DNA from: Tetrapyrgos nigripes
Lineage: Eukaryota > Basidiomycota > Agaricomycetes > Agaricales > Campanellaceae
DNA length: 64,000 bases
Assembly: GCA_013368315.1 (NCBI GenBank)
Contig: JAACJM010000024.1
Location: forward strand, 496,001 to 560,000
Reading direction: 5' to 3'
The notes under the pieces were generated by a model. That model had not been told where the DNA came from, did not search any database, and saw nothing but the letters and a program-made list of their open reading frames with translations. This document shows, in pieces, positions 60,839 through 64,000 of the stretch (the stretch's first letter is position 1; each line of letters opens with the position of its first letter). Made by a program: the position numbers and the translations under genes.

Positions 60839-62982
60839 ATGCCAGTGCTCGACAACATCAGCACTAGTCTGCATAACCTCGTTCCTTCAAGTTCTTCCAT
60901 CTCCTCCTTCTCCTTCTCCTCCCTCTCCTCCTACACTCCTTCAAATTCCCCCTATTTCCTAATACTCACTCTTACATTCTCATCACTACTCCTCCTCTCT
61001 CTCCTCCTTCTACTCCTACTCCTATTCCTATTCATCGTCTCCAGCACCAAATCCAGCAAAGAACACACAAGCGTACCAGAGCATCTACCATGGGTTGGTC
61101 GAGAATCGACACAATTCCTCGCATCTATACGTGCCAACTATCGTGGGTTGGTTGATTCAGTGAGGATTTATAGGGAGGGGTATCGTAAGGTGAGCCTACT
61201 ACTTTCTTCAACACCACTTCCAAAACTTCCTCACCATGCCAACGCGCTAAATTACATAAATTTCTACTACTACTTCACCAGCACTCCAAATCCAACCAAA
61301 TCTACATCGCCCCAACATGGACCAAAGGCCCCCAATACATCCTTCCCCCCTCCATGACCTCCTGGCTCGCCGCACAACCCGATGCCATACTCAACGCAAA
61401 AGACTGTACCTTCGACACTGCCCAATTCACATGGACAGTCGGTCATCCAGAGATTACTAGTAACGATATGATTGATTTGTTGATTAAACGAGAGTTGACG
61501 AGGGGGATTGGAGCGATGAATGGGGAGTTGATGGAGGAGGTTGAGGGGTCTATGGAGGGGCTTTTTAGTACTAATAGTAATAGTAATGCTGGTGCTGAGG
61601 GTGGAGAGTGGAAACAAGTGGGTGTTTTTGATAGTTTGACAAAGACGGTGGGGAGGGTGGCGAATAGGGTTTTTGTTGGGAAGGAACTTTGTGAGTTTTT
61701 TTCTTTTTTCTTTTTCTTTTTTGCAGAGTCGATACTAATCCGACACGGGCGTGATGATCCATATGATATGTAGGCTCCAACATGGACTTTGTCATGGCCG
61801 GTACACATTTTGCGAGGGATATCTCGGTTAGCAGTTATATCCTGCATATGTTTCCCAAGTTTATGAAGCCGTGAGTTATCCGTTTACTTTGTTTGTTTAA
61901 CTGGATGACATGCTGAGTTACCAAAAATCCAGGGCTGTAGCTTGGTTTGCTACCATCCCGAATCGTCGGCACTCTGGTATCATGATGAAATACCTCCAGC
62001 CTCTGATCAAACAACGTATTGAGGATATGAACCGTAAAAAGGCAGACCCTAGTTGGCATTGGGAGGAACCTGTAAGTTTTTTTCAAATTGGCCTCAGCAT
62101 GATGAAAAACGAGTAAACCGTGCTAACCGAGCCTCAGAACGACTTTCTCACCTGGATGGTCCGCGAATCCTTCAAACGAAACACCGAAGACGAACGCTCC
62201 GTCTACTCCCTCGCCTACCGCGTCGTCCTCCTCAACTTTGCCGCCATCACCACTTCCACAATAATGGCTACCAACGCTCTCCTCGATATCTGGAGCGCAA
62301 AGGACTCGCCCGCCATCGTCGAGTCTTTACGCGAAGAAGCTTCTCGCGTACTCAAAGAACACAACGGTGTCTGGACGAAAGCCGCTGTGGCCAAATTACA
62401 CAGACTGGATAGCGCCATTCGGGAGAGTTCTCGTGTTTCTGGTGTCGGTGGAACGTCTATTGCGAGGAAGGTCCGTGCGGATAATGGGGTGACGCTTCCG
62501 GATGGAACCTGGGTGCCAAAGGGTGCTATTGTTGGTGTTTCGATGGATGGGATACATTTCGATGAAAAGTTTTATGAGAAGGTGAATGAGTTTGATGCGT
62601 TTAGGTTCTCGAGGCCGAGGGAAGAGCAGCAACAGCTCGTTGATGTGTCGTTGGGAGAAAAACCAAGGGTAACGGTACATGAGGATTTAGTCAACACTTC
62701 CCCTCATTTCTTACCATTTTCCCATGGGATCCATGCTTGGTGAGTTTTTTTCCAACTACGTCCCAGTGTTATGTGCTTGGATGGAGAGCTGACGTGGAAC
62801 CTATTTCTAGCCCCGGTCGTTTCTTCGCCGCGAACAACATCAAACTGATACTCGCACATCTTTTGCTCAACTACGAGATCCAACCGTTTGAGACTCGACC
62901 TCCAAACATGTCTATTGGAGATATCTCTGTAGTGCCTGTGAAGGCTACGATGATGATCAGGAAAAGGGAGGTGAAGGCATAA
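60839..62982 (+). CDS. Cytochrome P450, copy 2
   Basis: Six exons (60,839-61,189; 61,282-61,690; 61,774-61,870; 61,933-62,071; 62,138-62,739; 62,811-62,982) join in phase to 589 residues. A Ser-rich N-terminus precedes an unusually Leu-rich membrane helix (LLLLSLLLLLLLLFLFIV). Heme loop FSHGIHACPGRFF is split by the last intron. K-helix ExxR is ESSR. The I-helix reads FAAITTSTIMATNALL, again without the acid-alcohol pair. PERF-like region: FDAFRFSRPREE. Intron 2 contains a strong polypyrimidine tract and a nearer AG (61,727) whose use would give a premature stop. Not a close paralogue of copy 1. Substrate unknown. Confidence 0.88.
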
Positions 62983-63219
62983 GCTTGAGCCGCAGTGCGG
63001 TGAAGGTGAAGGTGTATACATATTTATTGTAATTTATCCTTCTCTAGATCTATCTCCCCTGTATCGGTAGTATTAGTAGTAGCACATACTCTACATAGAT
63101 GCCTCACAGAATCTAGGTTGTTTCAAACTCTCTTCCAAACTTACACAACTGCGAAACGGTCTTCATTAATACAAAAAGTGATCCAAAGAGTTTTGCAAAA
63201 GAACACACCTGACAGTTGA
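62983..63219. other. Short convergent intergenic region
   Basis: 237 bp between the P450 stop and the stop of the minus-strand RRM-like gene; 3' ends only. Confidence 0.6.
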
Positions 63220-64000
63220 CTACGTACTCGGAACTAACTCATCCAACTCCCGGTCTTCTGACGATGATATAGCCAAAGGAATTGGGTCTTCCACAATTTC
63301 TGACTCGGTAGCTGGTAATGGCCCACCAATCCTCATGGGACGCAAATAGAACAATGAACGCGTCGTCTGACCGACTTTTGGTCGTTCGCGGTGCCAAAAC
63401 ATAATCTTTGCACCCTTGTAGAGGCTGAAATCGCTGGGGTTTTCATGTATATGGTCAATTGCTTTGCAAGCATGTAAGATGTCCGCGAATGTTATAAGAG
63501 CGGTGCAACTGGGTAAGCAGGGGTGATGAGTTTGAGAGAAAACACTGGCGAGAATAATATGTATAACGACGCACTTGCGTTTATCCACATGAGCTCTAAC
63601 TACGCCTCCAAATTCGGAAAAGTCCCAACGGAGACGACGGGAGTCGATGCGTGTGACGTCGAGGCCGATCATGGATAGTTGCCTGCTCGCCCCTAGATTG
63701 GCAGCAGTTAGTTGACTGACAGCAGGAGGGCCATCTTGATGGGACCATCCCTTCTGAATGCCTCCGAGTGGTTCATATGCGTCATAAAATATTTGTGCAG
63801 AGACTGAGTCCTTAAAGTGAAAGAACTGAGACAGATATTCAGAGAGGCAGACAGTGTCAAGACATGTGGGCCAACGTACCGCAGTGTTGTTGCACATCGA
63901 GAAGCTCAGGATCGGTTCACTATGTCTCCAAACAATCATATCCTCCACACTCTTCATCAACTGGTGCGGGTCCAGATCCAAAGGTAGGTGACTCAAATAC
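63220..64000 (-). CDS. RRM-like protein, copy 2 (5' part beyond the window)
   Basis: Paralogue of the 38.1-39.5 kb gene, entering from the right edge. Visible exons are from 64,000 to 63,575 and 63,508-63,220, joined by a GTGCGT...CAG intron. Shared blocks are VEDMIVWRHSEPILSF, FDVTRI-like LDVTRIDSRRLRWDFSEFGG and ALITFADILHACKAIDHIHE, which resembles the second half of an RNA-recognition motif. After the RRM it has an extra acidic tail (SEIVEDPIPLAISSSEDREL). The frame continues past the window edge, where copy 1 has about 300 more N-terminal residues. The intron donor is normal here, unlike in copy 1. Confidence 0.75.
   Translation of the reverse strand, partial: YLSHLPLDLDPHQLMKSVEDMIVWRHSEPILSFSMCNNTAVRWPTCLDTVCLSEYLSQFFHFKDSVSAQIFYDAYEPLGGIQKGWSHQDGPPAVSQLTAANLGASRQLSMIGLDVTRIDSRRLRWDFSEFGGVVRAHVDKRKCVVIHIILASVFSQTHHPCLPSCTALITFADILHACKAIDHIHENPSDFSLYKGAKIMFWHRERPKVGQTTRSLFYLRPMRIGGPLPATESEIVEDPIPLAISSSEDRELDELVPST

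Noticed and set aside
56880..62982. Full secondary-metabolite cluster
   Set aside because: Two P450s and a nearby reductase are present, but there is no terpene synthase, PKS or NRPS in the window.

Overview
The window reads as nuclear DNA of a filamentous basidiomycete, most likely an Agaricomycete. Genes are cut by many GT-AG introns of about 45-80 nt that rejoin conserved proteins in frame. The gene content includes families that are common in mushroom-forming fungi: divergent G-alpha subunits, MYND/ankyrin proteins, CorA-like proteins, cytochromes P450 and Crinkler-type kinases. I see no CRISPR array, rRNA, operon or tRNA. Coordinates of spliced genes give the span from start codon to stop codon, and exon joins were worked out by hand from splice sites and reading phase.

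Left part (1-21 kb): an accessory, duplication-rich and decaying region. It holds an unrecognised gene with three tandem exon-intron repeats (about 1.0-2.8 kb) and two adjacent mitochondrial ornithine-carrier genes (3.0-4.2 and 5.0-6.2 kb), the second with a one-base lesion. It also holds a kinase fragment (6.5-7.1 kb), a pair of unrecognised paralogues (7.8-9.0 and 10.3-11.1 kb), a frameshifted Crinkler-like kinase (13.9-15.9 kb), a G-alpha scrap (16.4 kb), a PIF1/Helitron-type helicase relic (17.4-18.5 kb) and an unrecognised 194-residue protein (19.7-20.3 kb).

Middle (21-32 kb): a Nudix hydrolase lies divergent from an ER Hsp70 (BiP/Kar2). Then come three genes on one strand: divergent G-alpha 1, an intact Crinkler-header kinase and divergent G-alpha 2. 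The order G-alpha then kinase is repeated in broken form at 16.5-13.9 kb, so the pair was copied as a block. A broken secreted cysteine-rich protein gene follows.

Right part (34-64 kb): mostly conserved, intact genes. These are a CorA-like membrane protein with a polyglutamine tract, an RRM-like protein whose paralogue runs off the right edge, a large SMP/C2 lipid-transfer-type protein like Mug190, a LanC-like protein, a multi-pass membrane protein, a zinc-independent medium-chain dehydrogenase/reductase and two divergently transcribed P450s. Between them lie a non-autonomous TIR transposon with a 7-bp target duplication (47.4-48.7 kb) and a MYND/ankyrin pseudogene (51.5-53.1 kb).

The most unusual feature is the repeated G-alpha / Crinkler-kinase module. 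Its G-alpha proteins lack the usual G3 motif, one has Arg in place of the P-loop Lys, and two of the three kinase copies have lost the metal-binding Asp.
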